Assembly: GCF_000383975.1 (NCBI RefSeq)
Contig: NZ_KB913017.1
Coordinates: 1,185,133 to 1,249,132, forward strand
DNA from: Natronorubrum tibetense GA33
Lineage (GTDB): Archaea; Halobacteriota; Halobacteria; Halobacteriales; Natrialbaceae
Length of the DNA stretch: 64,000 nucleotides
Direction: 5' to 3'
Position 1 is the stretch's first letter. Each line of letters begins with the position of its first letter. The notes beneath the pieces were generated by a model. It searched no databases and was not told the DNA's origin. It was given only the letters and a program-made list of their open reading frames with translations. Positions 16,366 through 24,977 of the stretch are shown one piece after another. The position numbers were made by a program, and so were the translations under genes.

Positions 16366-17838
16366 TCAGAACGGGTACTCTCGAGACTCGCGCTGGACCG
16401 AGATCCACTTCGTCGTCGTCAACTCCTCTATGATCGACTCGCCGTTGTACCGGCCCAGTCCGGACTGTTTCATCCCGCCGAAGGGAACGTGGGGCTCGTC
16501 GTTGACCGGCTGATCGTTGATGTGGATCATGCCCGTCTCGATGCCGTCGGCGATCGATCGGGCCTGGGCGAGGTCCTCGCTGTGGACCGACCCCGAGAGG
16601 CCGTGGATCGTGTCGTTGGCCAGTTCGATCGCCTCCTCGTCGCTCGAGTACGGGATCACCGGCGCGACCGGGCCGAAGTGTTCGTTACACGCCGCGGCCA
16701 TGTCGTTGTCCGCGTCGGAGAGGACCGTCGGCTGGACGACCAGCCCGTCGTGATCGCCGCCAGTCTCGAGGGTCGCGCCTTCATCGACTGAGGTCTCGAC
16801 GTACTCGAGGATCTGATCGCGCTGGCTCTCGTCGATGATCGGTCCGACGACCGTCTCATCGTCGGTCGGATCGCCGGTCGGGAGGTTCGCCGCGCGGTCT
16901 GTGAGCATCCCCACGTAGTCGTCGTAGACATCCTCGTGGACGAGGTGGCGGTTGATCGAGATACAGATCTGGCCCTGGTGGAGGAACGAACCGAATGTTC
17001 CGCCGTCGACCGCGCGCTCGAGGTCAGCGTTCTCGGTGACGACGTGGACGTTGTTCCCGCCGAGTTCGAGCGCGGGAAGCGCGCAGTTGCCGGCCGCGTT
17101 CGCGGCGACTCGCTGGCCGATCTCGGTCGACCCCGTGAAGGCGAGCACCCGCGGGATCTCGTGGTCTGAGATCGCGTCCCCGATCTCGGAGCCGCTGCCG
17201 GTGACGACGTTGAGGACGCCCTCCGGCACCCCGGCTTCCTCGAAGATCCGCGCGAGGAGCAAGCCGCCGGTGATCGGGGTGTTCGAGGCCGGTTTGAGCA
17301 CGACCGCGTTCCCGGTCGCGATGGCCGGCGCGACCGCCCGCATCGAGAGATGCAGCGGGAAGTTCCACGGCGAGATGACGCCGACGACGCCGGCCGGTTG
17401 GCGCTCGACGACGTTCTCCTTCCCGGGAATGGTCGACTCCATCTGTTGGCCGTCCATCCGGAACGGGTAGCTCGCCGCCTGCTGCATCATCCCCGTCGCC
17501 GTCTGCAGTTCCGCCCCGGACTTGACCCGCGTACTGCCGGACTCGAGGGCCAGCAGTTCGACGATGGCCTCGCGATTGTCGCGGACGAACTCGGTCGCCG
17601 CGGTGATCACCTCCGCTCGTGCCTGCGGCGGTTGCTGGGCCCACTCTTTCTGGGCCTCGTTCGCCGCCTCGTAGGCCCGGTCGACATCGTCTTCTGTCCC
17701 GGCCGGAACGGTCGCGATCTCCTCGCGCGTGTAGGGGTTCTCGACCGCGAGCGTATCCCGATCGTCGGGTTCGATCCAGTCGCCGGCGAGATACTGGGCG
17801 TTCCAGCCCGATTCGGGCGGTAGTGGGAGCTCCATCAT
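16366..17838 (-). CDS. NAD(P)-dependent aldehyde dehydrogenase
   Basis: 490 residues, normal for the family. Catalytic residues: Asn159 in SPWNFP, Lys182 in LKPASNTP, Glu258 in LELGGNN, and nucleophile Cys292 in HQGQICISINR; the nucleotide region reads FTGSTEIGQRV. It oxidises an aldehyde to a carboxylate in the cytosol. The closest look is to benzaldehyde/vanillin- or lactaldehyde-type enzymes, but the substrate cannot be read. The start could be the first or second Met (17838 or 17835). It is a single gene, 92 bp from nadC and pointing the same way. Confidence 0.92.
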   Translation of the reverse strand: MMELPLPPESGWNAQYLAGDWIEPDDRDTLAVENPYTREEIATVPAGTEDDVDRAYEAANEAQKEWAQQPPQARAEVITAATEFVRDNREAIVELLALESGSTRVKSGAELQTATGMMQQAASYPFRMDGQQMESTIPGKENVVERQPAGVVGVISPWNFPLHLSMRAVAPAIATGNAVVLKPASNTPITGGLLLARIFEEAGVPEGVLNVVTGSGSEIGDAISDHEIPRVLAFTGSTEIGQRVAANAAGNCALPALELGGNNVHVVTENADLERAVDGGTFGSFLHQGQICISINRHLVHEDVYDDYVGMLTDRAANLPTGDPTDDETVVGPIIDESQRDQILEYVETSVDEGATLETGGDHDGLVVQPTVLSDADNDMAAACNEHFGPVAPVIPYSSDEEAIELANDTIHGLSGSVHSEDLAQARSIADGIETGMIHINDQPVNDEPHVPFGGMKQSGLGRYNGESIIEELTTTKWISVQRESREYPF

Positions 17839-17930
17839 ACGGAAATCTATCAGTCGAACGTCTAAAAGTGAGACACACGCAGATGCAACGGGCTGTTATC
17901 CCCACGTCCGGCCTCGAGCACGATGGCCGG

Positions 17931-18746
17931 TTACTCGCCGGTCCGAAACGACAGATCCAGCGACGGCGCGGAGTGGGTCAACGACCCCATCGAAATCACG
18001 TCGACACCCGTCGCGGCGTAGTCGTCGACGGTCTCGAGCGTGATCCCACCACTAGCCTCGGCCAGCACGCCGTCGTACTCCGCAAGCAGGTCGACGGCAT
18101 CCCCGGTCTCGGCGGGCGTCATGTTGTCGAGCAGGATGATATCCGCACCGGCTGCGGCCGCCCGCGGCGCGTCCGCGACGGACTCGACCTCGACGTCGAG
18201 TTGGGTCGCGAACGAGGTCCGTTCTTGAAAGTGGGATATCGCGCCCTCGAGGCCCATCTCGGCGATGTGGTTGTCCTTTACCATCACCATGTGAGAGAGA
18301 TCGAGTCGGTGGGTATCCCCGCCGCCCGCGACGACGGCGCGTTTCTCGAGCCCCCGAAGTCCGGGCGTCGTCTTGCGGGTCGCGGCGATCCGAACGTCGT
18401 CGGATTCGGTCCGAGCACGATCGACGACCCGCCGGGTTCGCGTCGCGATTCCCGACGCGTGGCCCGCAAGGTTTACTGCGACGCGTTCGCCCCGCAACAC
18501 CTCGCGTGCGGGCCCCTCGACGCGGAGGAGTTCGGCCCCTGATTCGGCGTGGGTGCCGTCCTCGAGCGTCTCGAGCACGTCGACGCCGAGGTAGTCGAAG
18601 ACGGCCGTCGCGGCCTCGAAACCGGCGACGACGCCGGACTCCTTCGCGACGAGGCGCCCCGTGGTTTCGCCCGGAACCTGGTTCGTCACGTCGTGGTGGC
18701 CGACGTCTTCGCGGAGCCAGCGTTCGACCTGTGCGTTGGTGATCAT
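17931..18746 (-). CDS. nadC: Nicotinate-nucleotide pyrophosphorylase (carboxylating)
   Basis: 271 residues. Quinolinate phosphoribosyltransferase: N-terminal MITNAQVERWLREDVGHHDVT, then the barrel with ATRKTTPGLRGLEKRAV, GGGDTHRLDLSHMVMVKDNH, EVESVADA and IILLDNMTP, EASGGITLETV. It converts quinolinate and PRPP to nicotinate mononucleotide with loss of CO2. It is last in the nadA-nadB-nadC operon, 6 bp after nadB. Confidence 0.95.
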   Translation of the reverse strand: MITNAQVERWLREDVGHHDVTNQVPGETTGRLVAKESGVVAGFEAATAVFDYLGVDVLETLEDGTHAESGAELLRVEGPAREVLRGERVAVNLAGHASGIATRTRRVVDRARTESDDVRIAATRKTTPGLRGLEKRAVVAGGGDTHRLDLSHMVMVKDNHIAEMGLEGAISHFQERTSFATQLDVEVESVADAPRAAAAGADIILLDNMTPAETGDAVDLLAEYDGVLAEASGGITLETVDDYAATGVDVISMGSLTHSAPSLDLSFRTGE

Positions 18747-18752
18747 TGTGGT

Positions 18753-20294
18753 TCAGTCGTCCGCCGGCTGTTCGGGTTCGCCGGGCGTCTCGTTCGCGTC
18801 GTTCACGACGTAGTGACAGCCCGTCGATTCCGTATTCTCGCTCGCCGCTCGAGCGATCAGTAGGGCTGTCACGCTCGCGTTCCGGAGTTCGTACAGGTCC
18901 CGCGCCGTCCGGGTTCGGATGTAGGCGTCGACCTCGCCCTTGAGTCGCCGGAGGACGGCGCTCGCACGGGCGATCTCCTCGGGATCGCGCTCGAGGCCCA
19001 GATACTCGTCCATCGTCCGCTTCAGGCGGATCGACTTCTCGGCGGCGAAGCGCTCTGGAAGGTCGGGATCGCTGTCGCGGAGGTCGGGTGCCTCGACGGT
19101 TTCGGGGTCCGCGTCCAGACCCGCAGCGTCTTCCCCTGCGCGGAGCCCCCAGACCAGCCCCTCGAGCAAACTGGTGCTCGCCAGCCGGTTCGCACCGTGG
19201 ACGCCGGTTCGGGCACACTCGCCGACGGCATACAGTCGGTCGAGGTTCGTCCGTCCGCGGCCGTCGACGTCGATACCGCCACACAGGAAGTGCTCGCAAG
19301 GTTCGACAGGAATCTCAGCGCCCTCGATGCCGCGGTCGCGACACTTCTGTGCGATGGCAGGGTACTCCTCGGCGAACTCGCCTTCGAGCGTGCTCACGTC
19401 TAAGACGACTTCACCCGTCTCCGCCCGCTCGGTCTCGACGGCGCGGGCGACGACGTCTCGCGGCGCGAGTTCGGCATCGCGGTGGTAGTCGTCCATGAAC
19501 CGCTCGCCGTCCCCGTTCCGCAGTACTGCACCCTCGCCACGCAACGCTTCGGAAAGCAGAAACGGGTCGTCACCGTCGTAGGCCGTCGGATGGAACTGCA
19601 CGTACTCGAGGTCCGCGACATCCGCCCCAGCGAGGGCGGCCATCGCGATCCCGTCGCCCGTCGCGTCGTCGGGGTTCGTCGAGCGCGTGTAGAGCGCGCC
19701 GATGCCGCCGGTTGCGAGGATCGTCGTCCCGGCGAAGATCGGATACCCCGTCGGATCTTCGTCACTCAAAACACCGTGGACTCGTCCTTCGTGCGTAATC
19801 AACTCGAGCGCGGCGGTATCCTGCCGAACCTCGATACGGTCGTGGTCGGCGACGTGGTTCAGGAACGGCCGCAAGATGTGGGTCCCCGTCGCAGCGTCGA
19901 CGTGAAGAATGCGATAGTTCGAGTGTGCGGCCTCCCGCGTGTAGTCGAACTCGCCGTCGCTCGTCTCGTCGAACTCGATCTCGAGCGTCTCGAGCAGCAC
20001 GTCCTCGACGGCGTCGTCAGCGTTCTCGACGAGCACGTCGACCGCGTCGGGATCGGCGGTACCATCGCTGGCTGCGATAATATCTGCTTTGAGGCTCTCC
20101 GGATCGCCTCGAGTCGTCGAGATGCCGCCCTGGGCCCAGTCGGTGCTGGCGTCGTCTGGTTTCGTGGCTTTCGTCAGGAGGAGGACGTCGCTCCCCTCGC
20201 GGGCAGCCTGCAGCGCGGCCGCACAGCCGGCGATGCCGCTGCCGACGACGAGCACGTCCGCAATTTCGTGGTCGTGGTTGTGAGTTTCGGTCAT
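18753..20294 (-). CDS. nadB: L-aspartate oxidase
   Basis: 513 residues. FAD-binding motif VVGSGIAGCAAALQAARE at about 15-32, then STDWAQGGIS, HILRPFLNHV, HPTAYDGDDPFLLSEALRGE, active-site GGIDVDGRGRTNLDRLYAVGE and GANRLASTSLLEGLVWG, with a C-terminal helical domain. It oxidises aspartate to iminoaspartate. It is the middle gene of the NAD operon, 6 bp from both neighbours. Confidence 0.95.
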   Translation of the reverse strand: MTETHNHDHEIADVLVVGSGIAGCAAALQAAREGSDVLLLTKATKPDDASTDWAQGGISTTRGDPESLKADIIAASDGTADPDAVDVLVENADDAVEDVLLETLEIEFDETSDGEFDYTREAAHSNYRILHVDAATGTHILRPFLNHVADHDRIEVRQDTAALELITHEGRVHGVLSDEDPTGYPIFAGTTILATGGIGALYTRSTNPDDATGDGIAMAALAGADVADLEYVQFHPTAYDGDDPFLLSEALRGEGAVLRNGDGERFMDDYHRDAELAPRDVVARAVETERAETGEVVLDVSTLEGEFAEEYPAIAQKCRDRGIEGAEIPVEPCEHFLCGGIDVDGRGRTNLDRLYAVGECARTGVHGANRLASTSLLEGLVWGLRAGEDAAGLDADPETVEAPDLRDSDPDLPERFAAEKSIRLKRTMDEYLGLERDPEEIARASAVLRRLKGEVDAYIRTRTARDLYELRNASVTALLIARAASENTESTGCHYVVNDANETPGEPEQPADD

Positions 20295-20300
20295 CGTAGA

Positions 20301-21434
20301 TCAGATCTCGAGCATCCGATCGAGTGCGACGCCCGCGAGTTCTTTCTCCTCGGGGGCGACCTCGATGACGTTGCGTTCGCGACCTTCGACGAGTTCCTCT
20401 AACACCCACGTCAGATAGTTCGGGTCGATCTGACGCATCGCATTGCAGTCCATGCAGGCGTCACCACAGAGCGGGAGGACGTTCACCTCGGGGTGCCACC
20501 GTTGCAAGTGATTCGTCAGGTGGATTTCGGTGCCGATGGCCCACGTGTCGCCGGGGTCGGCGTTTTCGACGGTCTCGCAGATCGTCGCCGTCGAACCCGC
20601 TTTATCGGCAACCTCGACGACCTCTCGACGGCACTCGGGGTGGACGATGACCTTCGCATCGTCGTGTTCGGCACGCACCTGCTCGATGTGATCGACGCGG
20701 AACCGCTCGTGGACCTGGCAGTAGCCGTCCCAGAGGATGATGTCGCTCTCGGCGACTTCTTCGGCGTCTTTCCCCTCGGGATCCCACGGATCCCACTCCG
20801 CAATTCGGTCTTCCATCCCCATCCGGTGAGCCGTGTTCTCCCCGAGGTGTTTGTCGGGGAGGAAGAGGACTTTGTCACCCTTCTCGAAGGCGTACTCGAA
20901 CGCTTTGTGCGCGTTCGAGGAGGTACAGACGAGTCCGCCCTGGCTCGCACAGAACGCCTTCAGGTCCGCGTAGGAGTTCATATACGTGATCGGGATGATG
21001 TTCGCGTCGGGCGCGGCCGCCGTGATTTCGGCCCACGCGCTGTCGACCTGGAGCGCCTCAGCCATCCCGGCCATCGGGCAGGAGGCCTCCATGCTCGGCA
21101 GGATGACGGTCTGCTCGTCGTCGGTGATGATGTCCGCGCTCTCGGCCATGAACGTGACGCCGCCGAAGATCACGTACTCGGCGTCCGCCTCGGCGGCCTC
21201 CTTCGAGAGCTGATAGGAGTCACCGATAAAATCGGCGTGCTCGACGATTTCGCGTCGCTGGTAGTTGTGCCCGAGGATGACGACGTCGTCGCCGAGTTCG
21301 GAGAGCGCCGCCTCGATGCGTTCGGTCCGTTCGTCCTCCTCGAGGTCCCGGTAGCGGGGCGGCAACTGCTCGAGGTTGTCGTATTTGAACAGACTCAGAT
21401 CGGTCTCCAGCTCTGCCGTTTCCATTTTGACCAT
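20301..21434 (-). CDS. nadA: Quinolinate synthase
   Basis: 377 residues. Motifs VILGHNYQRREIVEHADFIG, GGVTFMAESADII, MEASCPMA (Cys119), LWDGYCQVHERF (Cys239) and the C-terminal LCGDACMDCNAMR (Cys 323/327/330), which supply the ligands of the 4Fe-4S cluster. It condenses iminoaspartate with dihydroxyacetone phosphate. It leads the operon nadA-nadB-nadC. The start is either Met at 21434 or the Met at 21425 (METAELETD); the second is the more usual N-terminus in haloarchaea. Confidence 0.95.
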   Translation of the reverse strand: MVKMETAELETDLSLFKYDNLEQLPPRYRDLEEDERTERIEAALSELGDDVVILGHNYQRREIVEHADFIGDSYQLSKEAAEADAEYVIFGGVTFMAESADIITDDEQTVILPSMEASCPMAGMAEALQVDSAWAEITAAAPDANIIPITYMNSYADLKAFCASQGGLVCTSSNAHKAFEYAFEKGDKVLFLPDKHLGENTAHRMGMEDRIAEWDPWDPEGKDAEEVAESDIILWDGYCQVHERFRVDHIEQVRAEHDDAKVIVHPECRREVVEVADKAGSTATICETVENADPGDTWAIGTEIHLTNHLQRWHPEVNVLPLCGDACMDCNAMRQIDPNYLTWVLEELVEGRERNVIEVAPEEKELAGVALDRMLEI

Positions 21435-21465
21435 ATTACGTCACCTGTGGTTGACTACACATCAC

Positions 21466-21482
21466 AGCCCGCTATTGAATAA
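21466..21482 (-). promoter_or_regulatory. Probable TATA region of the nadABC operon
   Basis: On the minus strand AAAGTTATTCAATAG lies about 35-45 bases before the nadA start. An imperfect inverted repeat (TGTG...CACA, about 21446-21462 on the plus strand) lies between this box and the start and could be an operator, but this is weak. Confidence 0.35.
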
Positions 21483-21637
21483 CTTTTTCCTTCGATACGC
21501 ATTCATGGCGGAATACTACCGGCTGATACAGCTATTGAAAACTCGAGGTCAGTTTTTCAACGTTGCGAACAGGATCGCGGAGACAGCTCCAGTCGAGCCG
21601 CCGCCGATGACTTTTCTCTCGGGCCCATAGAGTACGT

Positions 21638-22708
21638 ATGGCACTCGAGGACGCCTTCGCGAACTTCACACGGAGAGACTGGGATCAGGAGTCACCCGAC
21701 GGAACGGTTCGCCTCGCCGTGATCGGCGTCGGCGATTTCGCGCGGAATCGCGCACTCCCTGGCATCGCTGACGGGAGCTACTGCGAGACGACGATGCTCG
21801 TCACCGGCTCGCCCGACCGAACGCGGACCGTCGCAGAGTCGTTCGACGTCCCGCACGTCGTCGACTACGACGCGTTTCTGGCCGGCGACCACGCGGAGAC
21901 GTACGACGCTGTCTACGTCGCGACGCCGAACGCAACCCACGGCAGGTACGCTACCGTGGCCGCGGACCACGGGAAACACGTCATCTGTGAGAAACCCCTC
22001 GAGACGAGCCTCGAGCGCGCTCGAGAGGTCGTCGACGCCTGTGCCGACGCCGGCGTAACGCTGATGACTGCGTATCGCCTCCAGACCGAGCCGACGGTCC
22101 GTCGCATGCGGGAACTCGTCGACGACGGCGTCGTCGGCGACGTTGTGCAGGTCCACGGCGGCTTCTCGCACCCGCTTGTAGCGCACGCGGGTCCCGACAC
22201 CTGGCGGCTCGATCCCGACCTCGCGGGCGGCGGCGCGCTGGTCGACCTCGGTATTTACCCCCTCAACACCACTCGGTTCGTCCTCGAGTGCGATCCCGAG
22301 GGCGTGTACGCGACGACGCACTCGAGCGGCGAGCCGTTCGATGCCGTCGACGAACACGTCGCCTTCCAACTCGAGTTCGATACCGGCACGACGGCTTCCT
22401 GTACGGCGAGTTTCGACGCCCACGCCAGCAGCCGGCTCGAGCTGGTCGGCACCGAGGGAAAAATCCACATCGAATCGCCGTTCGGCGGCGTCGTCCCACA
22501 GGAGATGGTCGTCGAGAGCGGCGACGTGCGCATGGAGTATACGGGACCGCCAGTGGACGAGGTCTGCGAGGAGTTCGACTACTTTGGCTACTGCGTACTG
22601 ACAGATACCGCACCCGAACCCGACGGTGCGGACGGACTTGCCGATCTGCGAACGGTCGAGGCCGCCTACGAATCGGCAGAGACGGGATGTCGGGTGGAAC
22701 TCGAGTGA
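21638..22708 (+). CDS. gfo6: Gfo/Idh/MocA oxidoreductase, D-xylose 1-dehydrogenase-like
   Basis: 356 residues. The N-terminal Rossmann domain (VIGVGDFARNRALPGIADG) is followed by VATPNATHGRYATVAADHGKH interrupted at the loop, EKPL (catalytic-dyad Lys) and MTAYRLQTEPT. The C-terminal beta-sheet domain holds GGGALVDLGIYPLNTTRFVL. The opening MALEDAFANFTRRDW and the region around RNRALPGIADGSYCETTML look like the haloarchaeal D-xylose dehydrogenase that starts the oxidative xylose pathway. No other xylose-pathway gene is nearby, so another sugar is possible. Confidence 0.75.
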   Translation: MALEDAFANFTRRDWDQESPDGTVRLAVIGVGDFARNRALPGIADGSYCETTMLVTGSPDRTRTVAESFDVPHVVDYDAFLAGDHAETYDAVYVATPNATHGRYATVAADHGKHVICEKPLETSLERAREVVDACADAGVTLMTAYRLQTEPTVRRMRELVDDGVVGDVVQVHGGFSHPLVAHAGPDTWRLDPDLAGGGALVDLGIYPLNTTRFVLECDPEGVYATTHSSGEPFDAVDEHVAFQLEFDTGTTASCTASFDAHASSRLELVGTEGKIHIESPFGGVVPQEMVVESGDVRMEYTGPPVDEVCEEFDYFGYCVLTDTAPEPDGADGLADLRTVEAAYESAETGCRVELE

Positions 22709-22722
22709 GAATGTGAGTCTCG

Positions 22723-22735
22723 AAAAAACAGTGAT
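22723..22735 (-). terminator. T-tract on the minus strand, downstream of the DUF2267 pseudogene
   Basis: The minus strand reads CTGTTTTTTCGAG about 11-24 bases past the pseudogene stop. A run of T of this kind is the normal archaeal termination signal. Confidence 0.4.
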
Positions 22736-22745
22736 TCGTCTCCGG

Positions 22746-23035
22746 TCACTCTGACTGCTCCGGCTGCTCCCACGGCTTTCCCTCGGTGTCGACGAATTCG
22801 AACAGTTCATCGAATTCGTCGGGGAACTGCTGTTCGACGTTCGCGATTCCGTCGCCGGGAACGGTCTCGTTCAACAGCGCGACGACCGCCTTGATGCGGA
22901 ACACCGCGTCGGACTCGTCGACGTCCGACGGGCGGCCGTAGTTCGTCTCGAGGTCGAGGTCTGCGTGCCGGCCTCGATACGGTGCTGTACCTCGCCGACG
23001 AAGTCCGTGTAGCTCGTCTTGTCAGTCTCGCTCAT
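22746..23035 (-). pseudogene. Broken DUF2267 gene (internal deletion with frameshift)
   Basis: From ATG 23033-23035 the frame reads MSETDKTSYTDFVGEVQHRI EAGTQ (about 24 residues, the start of DUF2267) and then loses sense. From about 22960 another frame takes over (DLDLETNYGRPSDVDE..., VVALLNETVPGDGIANVEQQ, FDELFEFVD) and ends at TGA 22746-22748. The total of 290 bp is not a multiple of three and is far shorter than the 400-plus bp usual for the family, so roughly 45-50 central codons are missing and the two ends are out of frame. Confidence 0.75.
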
Positions 23036-23145
23036 CTGGAATCCGAGGCTGGTCCCTCACTCCCCCTCTCGAGCGGTCGGTCGAAAAACGTCGTACCGGG
23101 ATTTGCAGGGGCGTGGGAGACTGCTCGAGTCGAAACGGCTCACCG

Positions 23146-24714
23146 CTACTCGTGCCCGTCAAAAACGATCTCGCCGTCGACCACCGTCGTCGCCACGTCG
23201 ATCTCGTCGATCCGTTCGGAGTGATCCCACGGGGACGCCTCGAGCACCACCAGATCCGCCCGCTTGCCGACCTCGAGCGTCCCGAGTCGGTCCTCGTCGA
23301 ACCCGGCGTAGGCCGCGCCTCGGGTGTACGCACGAAGCGCCTCGGTGACCGACAGCCGCTGGGCCTCGGTGCCCGCGTTCACCGCGTACTGGATCCCGAG
23401 TAGTGGATCGAGGGGCATGCAGTCGGAGCCGAAGGCGAGGGGGACGTCCGCCTCGAGCACCCGCCGAAGCCGATTCGTTCGGTTTCGACGCTCCCGGCCG
23501 AGTCGCTGATCGTAGAGGCCGCCCTCGTCGGCCCAGCGGTGGAAGTTCGGCTGCATCGAGGCCACGATTCCGGCCTCGGCCATCCGCTCGAGGTGGTCGT
23601 CCGTCACCAGTTCCGCGTGTTCGATCCGGTGGCGTGCGGTGGCCGCGTTGGGTGTCTCCTCGAGGAGCGACAGCGTCTCCTCGATCGCTTCGTCGCCGAT
23701 CGCGTGAACGCAGATCTGAAACGCTTCGTCGCTGGCTCGCTCGGTTACAGATGCGAGTTCGTCGGGGTCGACGACCCACTGCCCGCGCGCGTCTTCGGAC
23801 GCCTCTTCGGCCGTCTCGGCGTCCGCGTACGGCTCCCGGACCCGCGCCGTTCGGCTCCCGAAGCTTCCATCAGAGAAGGACTTGATCGCGCCCGTCCGCA
23901 CCCGGTCGCTGCCGGCGTTCGTCGGGAGTCCGACGTCGACGAGCGACTCGAGATGGTCGCTCCAGTAGTCGATCCGGACTCGTAGCGGAAGTGCGTCGTC
24001 GGCCGCCAGTTCGCGGTAGACCTGCGGGGCCCTCGAGCCGCGAACTTTGTCGTGGACGCCGGTAACGCCGAGTTCGACCGCGCGTTCCATCGCCGCGGTG
24101 AGCACCTCGCGCATCTCCTCGCGGCCCGCCGTCAACGCCGACCTGACGGCTTCGGCCGCGTCTTCGACGGCGACGCCCGTCGGCTCTCCGTCTGCATACC
24201 GGAGATCGTCGTCGGGCAGGTCGTCCGCGAACGCCTCGAGCGCGGCCGTATTCAGCGATACCGTGTGGAGATCGACGCGCAGCGCGACGACGGGGCGCTC
24301 CTCGCTGACTCGATCGAGTTCCTCGCGCGTGAGCGGCTTCGTCCGCGAGCCGTCCCACGAACTTTCGTCGTAGCCGAAGCCGAGGACGTGCTCGCGGCCG
24401 GGGTCCGCCTCGGCCTGTCGTCTCAGGAGATCGACGCACGATTCGGCGCTGTCGGCGCTCGAGAGATCCGCGTGGACCAGATGCTGGCCCAATTGCTCCA
24501 TGTGCGTGTGGGCGTCGATAAAGCCGGGGAGAACGACCCGGCCCTCGCAGTCGAGCACGTCGGTCTCGACGCCCTCGAGAAACGCCAGTTCGTCGGCGTC
24601 GCCGAGACGGACGATATCACCGTCGCGGACGGCGACGGCCTCGTGGACGGTGTCGGGGTCGGTAAGAGTGTGAACCTCCGCGTTGGTGACGATGAGGTCG
24701 GCAGCCGCTGTCAT
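23146..24714 (-). CDS. YtcJ-type metal-dependent amidohydrolase
   Basis: 522 residues. Metal-binding HxH in GFIDAHTHMEQLGQHL at about 63-76, HDKVRG near 220, His in ICVHAIGDEAIEETL, HRIEHAELVTDDHLERMAE (catalytic region) and FGSDCMPLDPLLGIQYAV. Start MTAAADLIVTNAEVHTL at 24712-24714. These cytosolic hydrolases cleave amide or N-formyl bonds of unknown substrates. An IS element starts 5 bp upstream of the ATG, so the native promoter has been displaced and expression now depends on sequence inside the element. Confidence 0.88.
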   Translation of the reverse strand: MTAAADLIVTNAEVHTLTDPDTVHEAVAVRDGDIVRLGDADELAFLEGVETDVLDCEGRVVLPGFIDAHTHMEQLGQHLVHADLSSADSAESCVDLLRRQAEADPGREHVLGFGYDESSWDGSRTKPLTREELDRVSEERPVVALRVDLHTVSLNTAALEAFADDLPDDDLRYADGEPTGVAVEDAAEAVRSALTAGREEMREVLTAAMERAVELGVTGVHDKVRGSRAPQVYRELAADDALPLRVRIDYWSDHLESLVDVGLPTNAGSDRVRTGAIKSFSDGSFGSRTARVREPYADAETAEEASEDARGQWVVDPDELASVTERASDEAFQICVHAIGDEAIEETLSLLEETPNAATARHRIEHAELVTDDHLERMAEAGIVASMQPNFHRWADEGGLYDQRLGRERRNRTNRLRRVLEADVPLAFGSDCMPLDPLLGIQYAVNAGTEAQRLSVTEALRAYTRGAAYAGFDEDRLGTLEVGKRADLVVLEASPWDHSERIDEIDVATTVVDGEIVFDGHE

Positions 24715-24784
24715 CTTGCGGTAGCGAGGAAACCGCGTGCTTTAGCACGGGGAGGAATCGCGTTCGTTCGTGTCTCGACTCGCC

Positions 24785-24919
24785 CTAGAGCGGCCCCTCG
24801 GTGTCCAACGACTTCGCGCCTTGGAGTAAGACCCCTTTCCAGGTGAGGCCATGTGCGTCTTTGATTTCGCTCAGCCGGTCGTACTCGTCTTGATCCACTT
24901 CGATGTTTAGGTTGGGCAT
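24785..24919 (-). CDS. 44-residue IS-encoded small protein, ribbon-helix-helix-like
   Basis: Reads MPNLNIEVDQDEYDRLSEIK followed by DAHGLTWKGVLLQGAKSL and stop. The layout (short beta strand, helix, turn, helix) is like a CopG/antitoxin-type ribbon-helix-helix N-terminus. It is divergent from tnpB: the two starts are 58 bp apart and share an AT-rich segment (24918-24960). It reads toward the amidohydrolase gene and ends 70 bp before it. Likely a regulator or companion of the element; function not established. Confidence 0.65.
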   Translation of the reverse strand: MPNLNIEVDQDEYDRLSEIKDAHGLTWKGVLLQGAKSLDTEGPL

Positions 24920-24921
24920 CT

Positions 24922-24960
24922 ATATGCATGGTTAGCTTTTCATTAATTTTAACTATTACT
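24922..24960. promoter_or_regulatory. Shared AT-rich promoter between the 44-residue gene and tnpB
   Basis: TATATGCATGGTTAGC and CATTAATTTTAACTATTA occur between two divergent starts. The second stretch is 18-35 bases before the tnpB GTG and fits a TATA box for it. The first lies just before the small gene. Confidence 0.45.
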
Positions 24961-24977
24961 CTCCCGTACTCGTAGTT

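Noticed and set aside
20493-21482. Plus-strand 329-residue frame opposite nadA
   Set aside because: Lies antisense to quinolinate synthase and has no domain pattern.
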